In this document: piece after piece, positions 1-13,800 of the stretch
Layout: every line of letters begins with the position of its first letter
How positions within the stretch are numbered: position 1 is the stretch's first letter
DNA from: Dipetalonema caudispina
Lineage: Eukaryota > Nematoda > Chromadorea > Rhabditida > Onchocercidae
NCBI GenBank assembly: GCA_013365325.1
Contig: JABVXV010000151.1
Location: 81,284 to 145,283 of the forward strand
Length of the DNA stretch: 64,000 nt
Direction: 5' to 3'
Made by a program: the position numbers and the translations under genes
The notes under the pieces: model-generated
Told to the model about the DNA's origin: nothing
What the model saw: the letters and a program-made list of their open reading frames with translations, nothing else
The model's database searches: none

Positions 1-293
1 TAATAATTAATAATTGATAACAAGAAAGTACAACACTTCAAAAGGTTAGCGTTTGATTAAGCTTTCCCAAATTGTTGTTTCGTTCGTCCGATTTGTTAGA
101 GACAGATTTGTTTCAGTGACACTTTAAGAGTCTACATTTATAAGTTCAGAAAAGTTTAAGGATGAAACCCGGGAAATATAATCAAATGATAAAAGGATTT
201 TAATAAATCTACTTCCGACACAATTAGAGACCATACTTGGCCAATATCATATTACATAAAAGTTGCCGGATAATAAAATTAGTTGTTTTCTAG
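1..293. other. Upstream intron or 5' flank of the inositol transporter
   Basis: AT-rich sequence ending in the acceptor TTTTCTAG at 293. The ATG at 162 runs into a stop within 14 codons with no GT donor before it. No gene or RNA is recognised here. Confidence 0.5.
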
Positions 294-3200
294 GCTAACG
301 ATAACCATCAGAAACAGCAAGATCCAAGGGAACAAGCAAAAGCAAATGCATATGTTTACCTTTTAACCTTAATGGCCGCAATAGGCGGTTTACTATTTGG
401 CTATGATACAGGCATTGTTTCCGGGTAAGTGGTGATATCTTAATTGGATTTTGTTCCCTTTAATTTCTTTTTTTTTTTTTCATTTTATTTGTCATTTCTA
501 GTTGTGCCAGTACGTTAGAACTTTAATAATTTCATTTCATATTTGTTTTTTAAGCGCATATTTTTCGTTAAATACTGTAAGAATTCTTTTTAATTAAGAA
601 AAGTCTTGTTTTTTTTTTTTTTAGTTTAACAGAAACAAAAGTAATTTTCAGTATAATGTTGTACTTACCAGATAATAAATACATGGATGGTTTATCAACT
701 GTTTGGAAGGAGGTTATAATCAGTATAACATCCGGAATGGCAGGTATTGCTGCTCTAACTGCAGGTTATTCAAATTTCTTCTTAATTTTGATTTTGTTCA
801 TTAGAAATATTTTATCCCTGAGAGGTATCTCGAGGGATATGGAGAGAATACATTATCACTACTAGTTGATAACGCTGGTAGAACACATCCCGCAAAGCAT
901 GCAAGTGTCAATATCTCAGAAGTCTTACTACAACGGTCATCAAAAAAAGATCTATCGAACTACTGACCTGTTCATTTGAAAGCTTTCTTACATTTCAGTT
1001 AGCTACCACATTATCATTAAATGTCAAGCTGGTTTTACAGGAAGTACATTATATCGAATTAAAAATTATTTAGATTCAGTTCATTTGAACAATTTAGAAA
1101 TCATTTGAATTTGTTGAACTCATGAGACTTAATTTAAATTATCAAATCACAGGTAAAAGCAGCGATAAATTTGGTCGTCGAAAAGTGATAATATCAGCTA
1201 CTGTATTCTTCATTGCTGGTGCTGTTATATGCGGTGTTGCGTTCAACCGATGGGTATTACTCATTGGACGTATATTACTTGGAATTGCTATTGGTATCAG
1301 TTGAAAATTTTAAGTTTCACCTTAAGCTGCAAAAGATATTTAATAAATGAAATATTATCAAGCGCTAAATATTACCTGTAACTGAGGATTTAAAGTTTTA
1401 AATCTTTAATAAGTATAAAATGTTTTCATTGAAAAAATTAAAATCAATTAAGGATGTAAGATTTTTCATTGACCAAAAAATGTCAGGTTAAAATAAAAAA
1501 TGTTAACATTCGGGATAAAACTTACCGTTGGAAATTATCATCAATTTACATATAAATGAAAAATTTATATCTGTAATCATTTAATAGTGATGAAGAATTA
1601 CAGGATTTGCATCGATGGTTGTACCCGTATATATAAGTGAAGGAGCTCCTACAAGAGTACGAGGGAAATTGGTAACAATTTATCAATTTATGATAGCATT
1701 TGGATTCACAGTTGCTAATGCTGTAGCAGCATGGTTTGCTCATTATGATCCAGTAAATATTGGTTGGCGTTTAATGTTCGCATTTGCTGCTGTACCAGCT
1801 TTAATACAGGTGCTATTATCATTACTTTTTTTCAAACTTTTTGATTTTTTTCAAATAAAATACTACTTTATAACCTTATAAAATATGTAATATCACTCTC
1901 AAAGGAGTTTTTAGATATTACGGAGTATTCATAATTTCCACTTTTCAAAAGTTCGAGATTAAAGAAGTATTGAAGTACGTCTTACTAATGTATTTCTTTC
2001 TTTTGTTAAAATAATAAACATGAATTTAGTATTATTTTAAGCTAATTGGCTTTCTGTTCTTGCCAGAAACACCGCGTTATCTGATCAATCATGGGCGTGA
2101 AAAAGAAGCGCAAGAAGTGTTGCGCCGATTATATGGTAATGATAAGGAATGGATTGCTTATGAGATGGATGAAGTAACACGTGAAATGCAACGTGAAGCA
2201 ATATTTCGTCAGGAAAACGGTAAATGCGGAAACCTGAGTAAACTAATTAATTAAAAGTTATATCATATTTCTCATTCATGATATATTACTAGTTAGTATT
2301 TTATAGATACAAATTAATCTTTTTTCAAACTTTAGGCGAGTACTTGAGTAAAACATGTCACATTTTCCGCTTTCTTAATTTGGACACATAATATTCTTCG
2401 GTATCCTTGACTTTTCTTCTTATCTTTACATAATACAATTTATTAATATTCCTTAAATTATCAGAACTATTTGAAACAGTTTGTTTATAAATTTGAAAAA
2501 ATTTTAAATTCGATACTTTGTCGATAGGAGATGAATTCGTTCTACGTAGGGTACTGAGAACGGTGCATGTGCGGAAAGCTCTGATGCTTGGTTGTGCTTT
2601 GCAAATGTTTCAACAACTTGCTGGAATCAATACTATTTTGTAATTCTTTTGCTTTAAAATTGTAATTGTAAGAAAGAGATAGATTATTTTAAAATTAGCA
2701 ATGTTACTACATTTGTTTTTTTCGAAATATAAGTGTTGGGTAACATGTTTATTATCATCAGTTAACCTTGTGAGAATATTCATTTAACCTTTACCATCGT
2801 TTTGATTTAGGAAGCATCTTTTAAAAAAGTTTTAAAATATGAAGTGAACTTGAGTTTATGAAAATGAAATAGAAAATTATTCATCAATTTAAGATATTAC
2901 ACCAGCACTATCATTCGTTCCGCTGGCGTACATGATAAAATTACAACAATTTGGATTTCATGTGGTATTTCAAGTAAATATTTTCTTGTTTCGAGTGATT
3001 TATTATCAATTATTCTCTGATAATATGATTTCAACACATAAAGAATCCAATAATTACTAAAGTTTTTAAACTAAACTTTATATTTTTGTGATTTTCTTCT
3101 AAAAAATCGAGAATTAAAAATTTTGCAGCTGTACAAGCAGTGGGGACAATATTACCACTGAACTTGATCGAACGACTTGGAAGGCGTACTCTGGTACTGT

Positions 3201-5505
3201 CATCATTGATCGGTGTTGTTGTTACATTGTGTATGATGGGTGGTGCATTCATCCTTATCAACTATGATTCCACAAAAATTGATCCCGGTAAGTGACAATT
3301 ATAGATAAAATGATCAGGAATTATTCCTTATGATTGGAATTGTTAATTATATTATTATAATTATAATATCGAAGTGTATAGCAGATTATGTAGTTCATAT
3401 TAGCGCTGTTAGTATACAAAGCAGTGAAGCTTTTCATTGGAATTTTTGAATAGAATGAAGTAAGGAAATTTAATAATGAACCATGGAATATTTCCCTCTT
3501 AAAAGTAATAATATTTCAACAGGATTTAATTATGAAGTATTTCTTTTAACAATCCTGAATCAACACCTTTTTAAGAGCAAGCCTATATCGGTATAGATAT
3601 GAATTCCATCAACATGAATAAGGAACTACTAGAGTTATGCGCTAAATTCAGGTAAACTTGAAAATTTTTCAGTATTTTCAACTAGATTATGAAAAACATT
3701 AATTTTATCGTAGTGATATCCTTCGAATAATAAGGATATTAATTTTGATATGGATTTTCTGCTCAGAATTGATATTATTTTCGTTAAGTTCTCACTTTAC
3801 CAATTCAATTCACTTCAGAGTAAATGGTATTGTATAAAATATCAATATTTCAAAGTTTGTTCAATTTTCAGGAATTGCGATAGCTGTGTAACATCAGAAT
3901 ATTGTGGATATTGTAGTTTTGCAGAAGATTCCTCATCATTATCAACAAATTTTGGGCAATGTTTACCTATTAATTCAGAAAATACTCAATATTCACTTTA
4001 TGGATACTGCAAGGTACTGCGAACCATTTCCACTTTGTTTCGATCACTGGTTTTCTGAAATTTATTGAAATGAGTGGAATAAATGAAATGCATGTAAGCA
4101 TGCAAGCAATAACGTCTCCTTCTGTGGTATTTGCTTGCATTTCTGCAAGTCTTTCAATTACTTTACAAATTATGGGAAACTTTTAATGTTCCCATAATAT
4201 TCTCAATTTTTAAGACATTTCGGCATCACTAGTCTTCAAGCATTTAAGAATATATTTAATTTGTTTTAACATAAATACTTTAATCTTGGAAGAATACTTA
4301 GTCCCCTATTTACAGAATAATAAAGGCTCCATAAATTTAAACGTCCAACTAATTAAGAGCAAAGTGGTAGGAATAATGATTCATCTTTTTTTTTTAGATT
4401 AATTAATAAACGAAGCTTAAATTTGTGAAATCGATTAAAATTTACAGACTACATCGGTTGTATGTTATGATGTGGTTGTTAGTTGCTAAAATTATTGCCG
4501 AAACACGACGACATATATTCCCAAAAGTCTTCAGGAAGACGGAAGAGGTCATTTGTTGGCCAGCTTAGGCCGAACTGTTTGAACTATTGATAGTTCGATT
4601 GGTAGTAGATTGATTGAAATTCTTATCACTAGAAGCGTGTTGCACCGATCGACCACATCATCGTGAAGAATAAATCGACATAAATTTACTAAGCTACCTT
4701 ATGCTTTACTTTATTTTTCTTCGGATTTCCGAATTTCGTGTCATTTTCAGGATGGTATGATCAATGCAACTGATTACTTATTTACTGATACTTCCTGTAA
4801 AACTCGATTTACGGCACTACCAATAGTAATTATGGTGCTCTATATATCTGTTTATTCGTTTGGTAAGTTTCTGCGGTTTAAAATAAGTTACTTGCAGATT
4901 GCAGAACAAATTTTTCTTGATCACTCCTCCAAAATTCTTAGTATTTCAGGTATGGGCCCAATCCCATGGGTTTTCAATGCTGAAGTTTATCCGATCTGGG
5001 CGAGAGGCACATGCGTAGCTTTATCCACATTTACAAATTGGACCTTCAATCTTCTGATGTCGTTAACATACCTCAGCTTAAGTCAAGCTATCACCAAACA
5101 TGGTTCTAGCAATTTTTGCACTTATTTAAAAACTTTTTTGTCATGTAACAATTTTACTTTGCGAAAAGGAGAGAAAAGGATTAAATGACCAAACTAAGAA
5201 TACAGTCCTAACGTAGGAGGTTGTCATAAAAAATACAAGTCATTCTACGGATGTAGGAAGTAGAGATTCAAGAAAGGACAGAATACTAAAAAGTGCAGAA
5301 CAACTCGATACTCATCATAATTTCAGGTGCATTCTTTTTGTATGCCGGTATTTCATTCACTGGTTTCGTCATTTTCTATTTTTTTGCACCGGAAACTCGC
5401 GGAAGACGTATTGAAGAAATCGAACGACTGTTCATGAATGAAAAAAAAGTGACGTCTGAACGAAATCAGCAACACGAAACAACTATGTCTGGTTCTACAA
5501 GTTAA
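294..5505 (+). CDS. SLC2A13: Proton/myo-inositol cotransporter (SLC2A13/HMIT-like), 5' incomplete
   Basis: Major-facilitator sugar transporter of the HMIT branch, expected to carry myo-inositol with protons across the plasma membrane. Exons read from the sequence: 294-424, 652-764, 1153-1293, 1604-1809, 2042-2219, 2528-2639, 2894-2973, 3129-3287, 3576-3651, 3872-4013, 4751-4862, 4950-5102, 5327-5505; all phases join, giving 593 codons before the stop. Family marks seen: [14 protein letters not shown] (first membrane segment), [46 protein letters not shown] and the closing PETRGR. Exon 3872-4013 adds a Cys-rich PSI-like insert (CDSC..YCGYC). The first exon begins at an acceptor (ends 293) in phase 0, and bases 1-293 hold no ATG with a usable in-frame donor, so the start lies outside the window, unless the in-frame ATG at 372 is used after trans-splicing. 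Family assignment is firm; inositol rather than another polyol is inference from the HMIT-like insert. Confidence 0.9.
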
Positions 5506-5540
5506 TCCACTCTTTTTTTTTTCCGCAGTGTAAAGGATGT

Positions 5541-5546
5541 AATAAA
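5541..5546 (+). terminator. Polyadenylation signal AATAAA of the transporter gene
   Basis: A canonical AATAAA lies 36 bases after the transporter stop codon, the usual position for a metazoan cleavage signal. No other candidate is closer. Confidence 0.6.
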
Positions 5547-6290
5547 TGAATTTCGTACTGAAAGGACTAGATTAGTGACTAAGTGATGTAAATGAGACAA
5601 TGAATCATTAATAGGCTAAGACAACAATGTGACTTGCTGTGCCAATAATTTATTAAAACAACAGACCGTCCCCCCAATTGTTGCAAAGCAATATTTCGTT
5701 AGAAGACCAGTTTTCTCAATTGTTTGAAGTTTAGAGGAAAAAAACCAAAAATGAATAACGAGACTCACAAAGATGCAGAATTCATTTTATTTCACCATGA
5801 TTCCACGGTAAGTCTAATTTTTAAAATATTAAGGAGGATACAAGCGTTAAGCAAGCAGCTCTCTGCAATTAGTGTTGGTGTTATTTTCGTGTTGATTGAT
5901 TGTTAAAAATAAATTTCGCCAACTCAGCATTTTCACAATTTAATAAATAAACAAAATATAACAATTATATAAATCATAACACAATAAAAGAAACATTTCA
6001 AATGTTAAAAATTAATAAATAACTTTCGAAAGACACAATTTTTTTGCTAGATTTCCAACAACAGCCTCTTAATTGATAGGACGAAAAAAGAGCAACGAGA
6101 GCGGATTAAGTTCTGCTTTACAAAGAGGTTAAAAGCAATCAAAAAACCTTTTGCGAAAATCCTTGCACTGGGGAGCATTTCACTAGTCAAATTATAAGGC
6201 TTAGTTGAGAACTCGAGCAAAAGTTAAAGTACTTATGAAATTTAAAAAGGACTATTCTATGTTAAAAAAGAAACATCAATTTAAAAACAT
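5547..6290. other. Intergenic, 3' ends of two convergent genes
   Basis: AT-rich stretch between the transporter (+) and the membrin gene (-). It should contain both 3' UTRs. The short open frame at 5724-5906 has no protein-like features and I do not call it. Confidence 0.5.
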
Positions 6291-7651
6291 TTAACTTTTC
6301 CAAAATCGATAAAAAACATACATAGAAATAGTGAAAGCTATACAACCCACACAAAAAATAATCCAATCTTCACTCAGTCGCCTTTCAATCATTTGTAGTG
6401 TTGTCGATGATAAGCCAAGCTAAATGAATAATAATTATACAGTGCATTTAAACGTTCATGCAGTATGAATGACAGGAAGTCGTATGTTCAGCTATATTTC
6501 ATGTTCGCTGGAAGTATTTATTTCCTTTTAATTAATGCGATTCTTTGAGTGTAGAGGACCAAACATTTCTATATGTTATAATACATGTACTAATACAGAG
6601 AATTTCCTCTCTTACAATAAGGAGCACAGAAATCAACCACAGAGGGAATATTACAAGTCAGTTGTGTCACTTAAGTGTTCTGTTTGAAGTTCTCGGAAAT
6701 CCGCATATTACGAACTACGTACCGTTTGTCCGATATCCAGAACTTTACGCTTGATTCCCCTTAACCCTATTCCTTGTGAACGAATTTGCTCCAAGATGGC
6801 GCTTCCGTGGCTAATAAGTTCATCAACAGCACTGTGTGAGGATTGTAAACGATCATGAAGAAATAATTCGCAGTCTTCGATTGAAACACGTGTTGTGTCA
6901 TTTGGACGAAACCTGAAATAGACTAATGGAAGATGACTTTGAAAACTATGAATCCAGTTAAGCCTGCAAAACTTTTTCGATTTCTTTATGAACTTGAAAT
7001 ACCTTTGAGTAAGAAGTTCTTCCCTTTCAGCAATGGCCCTCCATTTACTGGTCATACGCATGTGCAAATTGTCAACCGTTGAGTGCAGTGAATGACAATC
7101 GAATTTCAACTGATCAACTTTATATTTGACAGTACGTCGACGATGCGGCGGTTCCTTGCTAACAAATATATCCAGACGTTCACAATTTCCATCAATCTGC
7201 CTGCATGTTACAACTAAATTTGAAGGATTTAAATTCGAAAATTTTTTTTAAGATTTGTTTCTTGGAAAACATCCAACCATGACGTATTTGATTGAGATTC
7301 AAAGTATTGGAAGTAATTATCAACAATCTTTCTTTCGTTTTTTCCACTAACGTCAAATTTATTATTCATGCAAATGGGACAGTATTAAACTTCCAACTAA
7401 ATGAATTTCTTGTTCAGTACGATTCTTTCCATAAAGTTCTTCAGCTTTTCGAAATTCATGCACAATGTCGCATTGCGTGTTGTATACTTTATGAGAAGAT
7501 CGGATATCAAAACCAAAACTTACTTTAACTGCTGGTAAATATTTTGGATAATTTTCTGAGCATCACTTTCATTTCGCATGCCTTCCAAAGTGCCCAAATC
7601 GAAATGTGTTTTTTGTAAGAGACTGTTTGTTTCATGGTACAAACTTTCCAT
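6291..7651 (-). CDS. memb-1: Membrin / GOSR2 Golgi Qb-SNARE
   Basis: ER-to-Golgi and intra-Golgi SNARE that pairs with syntaxin-5, Bet1 and Sec22-type partners. Four exons on the minus strand: 7651-7524, 7200-7003, 6912-6723, 6419-6291; phases match and the product is 214 residues, close to the roughly 212 of animal GOSR2. Seen: N-terminal helix opening MESLYHETN; the family-typical SKEPPHRRR followed by a VDQLK helix; a SNARE helix with ILEQIRSQGIGLRGIKRKVLDIG; LGLSSTTLQMIERR before a single C-terminal membrane anchor (WIIFCVGCIAFTISMYVFY) with only about five residues after it, as for a tail-anchored SNARE. The start ATG is the only one fitting the family N-terminus; an acceptor-like TTCTTCAG lies about 30 bases upstream, a possible spliced-leader site. 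It is convergent with the transporter. Confidence 0.93.
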
Positions 7652-10600
7652 ACTTGAATCACTTTGTTATTCTTATTTTAGTCCTGAAGAAGAATGATAA
7701 GCAAATTTCAGTTATCATCATAATTTAAGTGTACGCTTGTGAACTTATGCATAACAATGGATACTGATAAGATTAAAAGAAATCAAGCTAGCAAATGTGA
7801 GAAGAGTGTGTAGGATCTACCAGAAAACGTAATCAAACAATATACTGAAAAGTATTATAACGACAGGAACGAATACCGAAAGAGGCTCATCCACATTTTC
7901 TCTTATGTGACTCGACAATAACAAAGTACGATATGAAAATAACCGTCTCACGGAGAATGAAGATTAAGTTGATGGGAGATGGGCTGGACAGTTGACCAGA
8001 ATGAGATGCTGGACAGACCTGAGAACTTGCTGTCTGCTCTTCTCTCAGTTGTTTTCTGTGTGTCTTTCAGTCTATTGAGGGTGTGTTATAGCTGATGATT
8101 TGACCCTTGATGATTTGACTCTTTGACCTCATTGATTTTGTTGCTAGCCTTTCCGTCTTCCCTTCTTTATACATCTTTGGGTTGTACCATTATTATATAA
8201 ATTGGTTGAAACCTATTCAGACATCATTGTGTACTTACATTTCCAATGGATGGAAATGGTGGAGTGGGGTATATTATTATACATTTCTTGTGATTTTTGA
8301 TGCTAAACTTTACAGAACTTTGTTTCCTTTCATCTTTCTCCAGCTCTTAACACCAAACTATTGATTAGTGTGTATTCAAGGAAGTTGCTCAGTACGTACG
8401 AAAAGATCAAAGCAAGTTTCATCTGTAATTCTTTAGTGGATCTGAAATTATGAGATTTTGTTTTGTCGTTGCTACCATAATATATACGTAAAACGTTAAT
8501 TATCTTCAAATCCCACTGTGTTTGTATAATGTACTAAATTAGCCACTCGAAAAAGTATAAAGTATTGTGAGATTCATTACTTTTGCAGATGTTATTTTAA
8601 TTTTCATTTATTATCGATAAATTGTATTCAAAAGGCTACTTTTCATCAGTTGGTGAATAAAACTACTGGGTGACCATTCGTTATCTTCCTTCCACTGTTT
8701 ATAAAATTTGATGAATTTTTAAATGCTCCTTTCTTCATTTTTCCTTCACATAATTTTATAACTTTCACTAAATAAGGTGGACAGTGCTCGTAACTCATTA
8801 ATAAAGAGTTGCGTTGTCTCGTTGGTTACCCTCCTGATGGTTTACTCCTAGTGAATATCACTCTTGTACTGTTATATTTTTTTAGATTATAAATATGAAT
8901 AAAGATCCCAAAAGTGAATATTTCAAGATGATGATTTTTAAAATGAATTAAATGAATGTACTGTTTTTTGATGCTGATGTATTGATGGGAATCTAAATAG
9001 TTGTCCTCTAATAGTAGGGTCGAAAGTAGGAGTAGAAGTAGAAGATGGAGCTGTTTGAAGACAGTCAAAGTATAAGTTTTTGCTCATTCTATTTAGTTTA
9101 GTCTATATGGAAACTTCTCAGTAACCTATTGATGCTTTCCGGATGTAATCTATTGCTAATTCCATAAGCTTGTCCGAGAATTAACAGCTAACTGAGTAAT
9201 CACATAATTACTGATAATTTTATTGAGTAATCTTATTATCATCATAAATTCATTGCTTTAATTCAAGCAAAAAACAGTGGTAGCTTTCTTCCGTCCTCCC
9301 CTATCTGCCCATAATTGATACTGCAAATGTAATCGAAAATTATTGGGAATATTTCTATGGATATTTAATTTTACCACTATTATTAAGATAAGAATAATCT
9401 CATCATTTTAGGAAAATAGATTTATATAATCGATCAAATAATTGGGATAACTTTCAAATGGAAATTTTACATCCAAATTAAAAAATTCATTTCGAACTCT
9501 AAAGAATTTGGAATTATTTCGGTTTTTTTTAAAGTTCCGGAAAAATTTATACACTTAAATTATTTGACATTAACAAAACCAGCACTTTATAAGATTAATT
9601 TGAATATGCAAATTTGAAAAACGAATTGTAATATTTTTCAACTACAAGAATTTTGAAGCGTGGTGATCAAACAATATATTGTCCTTTAAAAAATCAGATT
9701 TTGCGGTGAACTCAGCAATCTGAAATAAATTACTGAGTAACATAAGCTATGATGAGACTCTATCACTTAGCTGCTAAATTGTGTCATTTGAACTGGATGA
9801 GTATCATTGTTCAGGCCATTGATAGTAATTACATGATGAGGAATTATCAACCAATCTCAACTGCAGAATTAGTTATCAAGTACAATCCTTGCTATGTAGT
9901 TGAAACGTGAATTTGACCCTACTAATAAGTCATCGTTATTAAGCTCTTCCACTTAATCAATCATTTCTCATCAGTTTTTAAAGGAATTATTTGTTTATCA
10001 TTCGTATTTCTAGACTTTTTGAAACATTTTTAGCTTTCAGCTTTCATATAAGTTTAGGGAATTTTTTGGCTCTAGTTGGCTTTATATTGCTTCACCCATT
10101 ATTTCTATGCATAATTAAATTCATCGGTTGATTATCTAGATGAAATATGAGCAACTTGAGTGTTTTTAATGGGAAATAAATAAAAAGTTGAAAAAAGTTG
10201 TGGAGTTTTTATGACCAAATATTAACAACAATAATACTAAATAACAAATCAGCATTATTTACATCGGACAGAATTGCTTGACTGAACTACACTCCAATTC
10301 ATATTACAAAATTGAAAGATCGCCTGACTGTCATGAGAGTCGGATAGACCGATCAATTTATATATAACAGAATTCTTGTACAATGGTCTTCCTTGATTTA
10401 ATATGCACACTGTGAGCCTTTTTCGATTGTTTAGCAAATGTATTTTGATGTTCTACTTCCAATAAATTGACAAATTAATTCTGAAGAATGTACTAACTAA
10501 GTTTAGGAAGTTTCTTTAATGGTTTCTGGGACAATTATCTTTAGGACAGATGTTTAACCCTTATAAGCTTGCTCAAAGTTTTATTTCTAATAAGATGAAA

Positions 10601-10825
10601 TTTTGACTTTAACAAGCTTAATGGAAAGTTCCCCATATTCCTTTTAATTTATTAAACTTTAGTCTACTTTTGATTTGTGCTTCTGATAAATATGATTGGA
10701 AGTTTATCATTACCGACCAATTATCGCAATTGCGTATGCATTAAAATATAAACAGTTCCAAACAAAATATCTTCTAATTCAAATATATTAAGAAGTTACA
10801 GGGGTTTTGTCTGCATCCATCTGCA
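7652..10825. other. 3.2 kb intergenic, shared upstream region of membrin and DDI1 genes
   Basis: No exon with family similarity was found on either strand. The stretch 7950-8130 is less AT-rich and has short imperfect repeats of a GATGATTTGAC-type word near 8095-8130. The antisense open frame at 8826-9068 arises from simple repeats (TAGAAGTAGGAG-like) and is not called. The divergent arrangement means both promoters should lie here. Confidence 0.5.
10796..10801 (+). promoter_or_regulatory. Possible spliced-leader acceptor of ddi-1
   Basis: TTACAG ends at 10801, 24 bases before the start codon, with a T/A-rich run upstream. No cis exon is needed to complete the protein, so trans-splicing is the simplest reading. 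This is inference only. Confidence 0.4.
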
Positions 10826-13800
10826 ATGAAGATAACAGTGACATGCGATTTGACTGGTGCAAATGTGTTTCCATTGGAAGTAAGCAGCGATATGGAAATG
10901 GAAAATTTTTTGGCACTTTGCAAATTTGAAATTCCTGTCCTGAATCATGTACCGATGTCGCAGTTGAGCATCATTCATGATGGACATACAATAAATGTGA
11001 ATGCGAACAATTTGAAGACAACTTTGAATGTTGGTTTTAATTAAGTCTTAATATATCGACAAAATGTAATTTATCGAAATCTTGTTCTTAAATTTTTTGA
11101 ACCTTAAATACTGAAAACCACACGAACTCTTGCTCCTCTCTTCTCCACAAAAATTTTTTTGTCTCGAGAAGTACTACATTTTGGAAGTGTCTGCTCTCGT
11201 TATTTGCGCTAGTGAGCTGTCAGCCAATTTTGTTGAAAAAGAGGGAAAAAAACTTAGCTCTGAAGAAAGCACAGGTTCAGTTCATACGGACAAATTTAAT
11301 TTGACCTTATTGTTCTTCATATTGAGCTTCTGTTTCGGACTAGCACTTTTTGAATAAATATGAAAATGGCAAACTTTCTGGAAAATGCATTCATAATGTT
11401 TTTTGCAGGATTGGAAAATACATGATAATGATATAATTGTTCTGGTAGCAGACAAACCAACAACGTCTGCCAAACAACCTCACTATTCGAATACCCTGAT
11501 TGCTGATTTAGTTAAATCAATTAGGGTACCACAAGACAGCATGCGTCGTGACAGCAGTGATCTGAAAGATAATGAACTTGCACAGGTTAGGTTTTATTGT
11601 CTCTGTACTTTAGGCACTGTTCAAAAGTATCATTTCATTACGGAAGTAACAGTTCACACTAGCTTTTATAATACTAGCTTTTGTCAATGTTAGCTTATTT
11701 TCATTATCATCATCATAGAAAATAATTCTTATAAAGCGATGTAGGTAGTTAGTAAAAGAGTCTTGCCAGTGCATTGTTATCCAGGTTGGATTTTTGTCCG
11801 ATTCCCACTAACGATCGTTTGAGGGGAGTAAGAATTTCATTATTGGTTTAAAACTGTTACAATGGCTTAAAAATAAAAGTATTGTTATTCTTGCTGTTGG
11901 CACTGTTTAGCTGTTTCCTTTTTTAGCTTCGTATGCTTTTCGATGGACTGAGGAGTAGCACCGAGCATCGTGATCGTTTGCGTAATGTTGCACCACATTT
12001 AGTTGCTGCGGTCGAACAAAATAATTTTGGTAAGAGATCCAGCATGCTATTTGAAACATCCTTTCAAATCTGTCTGGGGAAAGGGGTTTAATAGTGTATC
12101 AACTTCTTTTTTTTTTCAGTGTGGTTTTCTTCATCATAATGCTCTTTTATACGGCGGACGAAACTCACCATTCTAGAGATGAAAATGCCGAAGGAATATG
12201 TGAAGATGATATTTCACTTTTATTCTTGCTGACTTTCACTTGGGAAAAGCTCTTCTACTTAAACTGATCAATGTACTAGCTATAAGCTTCACGGCTTACA
12301 TATGATGCGCATAGTTTGTGTGTCATCCTCGTTTCTAGTTTTCATTTGCATAAACATTTCATTCCAACTATACTGCTGAAATATTGACAACACATTGGAT
12401 AATTGTGTTCATATGTAGTTCTTGATGACGATTCTGTTGCAGATATGTTCAAAACGAAATATATTGCCGAACGAGAAAGTGCGTTTGCTCGAGAACGAGC
12501 AATGCTTGATCCAACAAATGCTGAAGGACAAAGATTGATTGCCGAACAGATTCAACGTGAAAACATCGACTTCTCACATCAGTTTGCAATGGAACATATG
12601 CCCGAAGCTTATATACCTGTGACAATGTTGTACATCAAGATGAAAATAAATGGGGTCGAAGTAAAAGCATTCGTGGATTCAGGTTTGTTAGATATTTCTG
12701 TTGAAGTTACCCTATAATGGTAACTGTAAAATGAAGTATTGCTCGATTGGGTAAAGTCTCTTTTTCAATATTTTTTATTACGAAATCCTTTGTTCATTAT
12801 GACGTTCTGTCAAGAAATTTCCTTGATCTCAAAAGTCTACCAGTTCATGAGATCAACTTTTAAGCACGAAAGTCAAAACTTCGTATTCCCAGGAGCACAA
12901 GTATCCATACTGTCCGATTCCATTGCGCAGCGCTGCAATTTGATGCGCTTAGTGGATAAGAGGTTTCAAGCAACAGTGCATGGAGTTGGTGGAGCTCAAC
13001 AGTTATTGGGAAAAATACATGCGTGTGAGTGGTAGCTTTTCTTGTACTACAGTATTAGTCAGTGCTTGCGCACTACAAATAATGCGCATTTTATGCAACG
13101 TTTGCACATCATTTTTGCGATGTTACAGGCCAAGTTCAAATAGAAGGGCAGTTTTTTTCATGTAATTTCGATGTTCTGGCAAATCGTGATATTGATGTTT
13201 TGCTTGGTCTCGACATTCTCAAACGACATCGTTGTGTCATTGATTTACAAAACAATTGTTTGCGGTGAGAGAATTCCTTGTGTTCGAGTGTTAAATGTTT
13301 TTGACATTGCCATTGACATTTAACTGAAGAAAAGATGAAATGTAAGAAGTTGTATCATTCATCACGAGACTATATTTAACGCCTTCTCTTTAATTACGCC
13401 GAAGTTTCGATGTTGTTAAAGAGAAGTTGAATACAGCCTGGCGATGAATAGTACAATTTTTATATAAATGTTTCATAAATTCGGTGAATCAGCAGGTTTA
13501 CAAAAGTACTTTATAGATTCGGTGAATCAGCAGTTACACATTTTCTGCCAGACTCAGAAGTTCCACAAAGAAATCTGGAGCGATTCGGTACTGCACATGC
13601 TGGCAGTGCGAATGGTACTTTTCACTAAAATCTTTCTAAATAAATTGAAATTCAAAAGCAATCGCTAGTTTTATGTTCAAAATTTCAGCATCCATTCTGG
13701 ATTACAAGCTATCTAAGTTTTCTTGTTGTTGGCATTATACTGCTGTGTTAACTGCAGTTTTCAAGAAGTGAAGATTTTTTTGTAGTGGAAGTAGATAGCG

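Noticed and set aside
4080..4145. Short inverted repeat (ATGCAAGCAA / TTGCTTGCAT) in a transporter intron
   Set aside because: Ten-base arms with a large loop; no target-site duplication or second copy seen, so not called as a mobile element.
8826..9068. 80-codon minus-strand frame rich in Leu
   Set aside because: Generated by a simple TAGAAG-type repeat.
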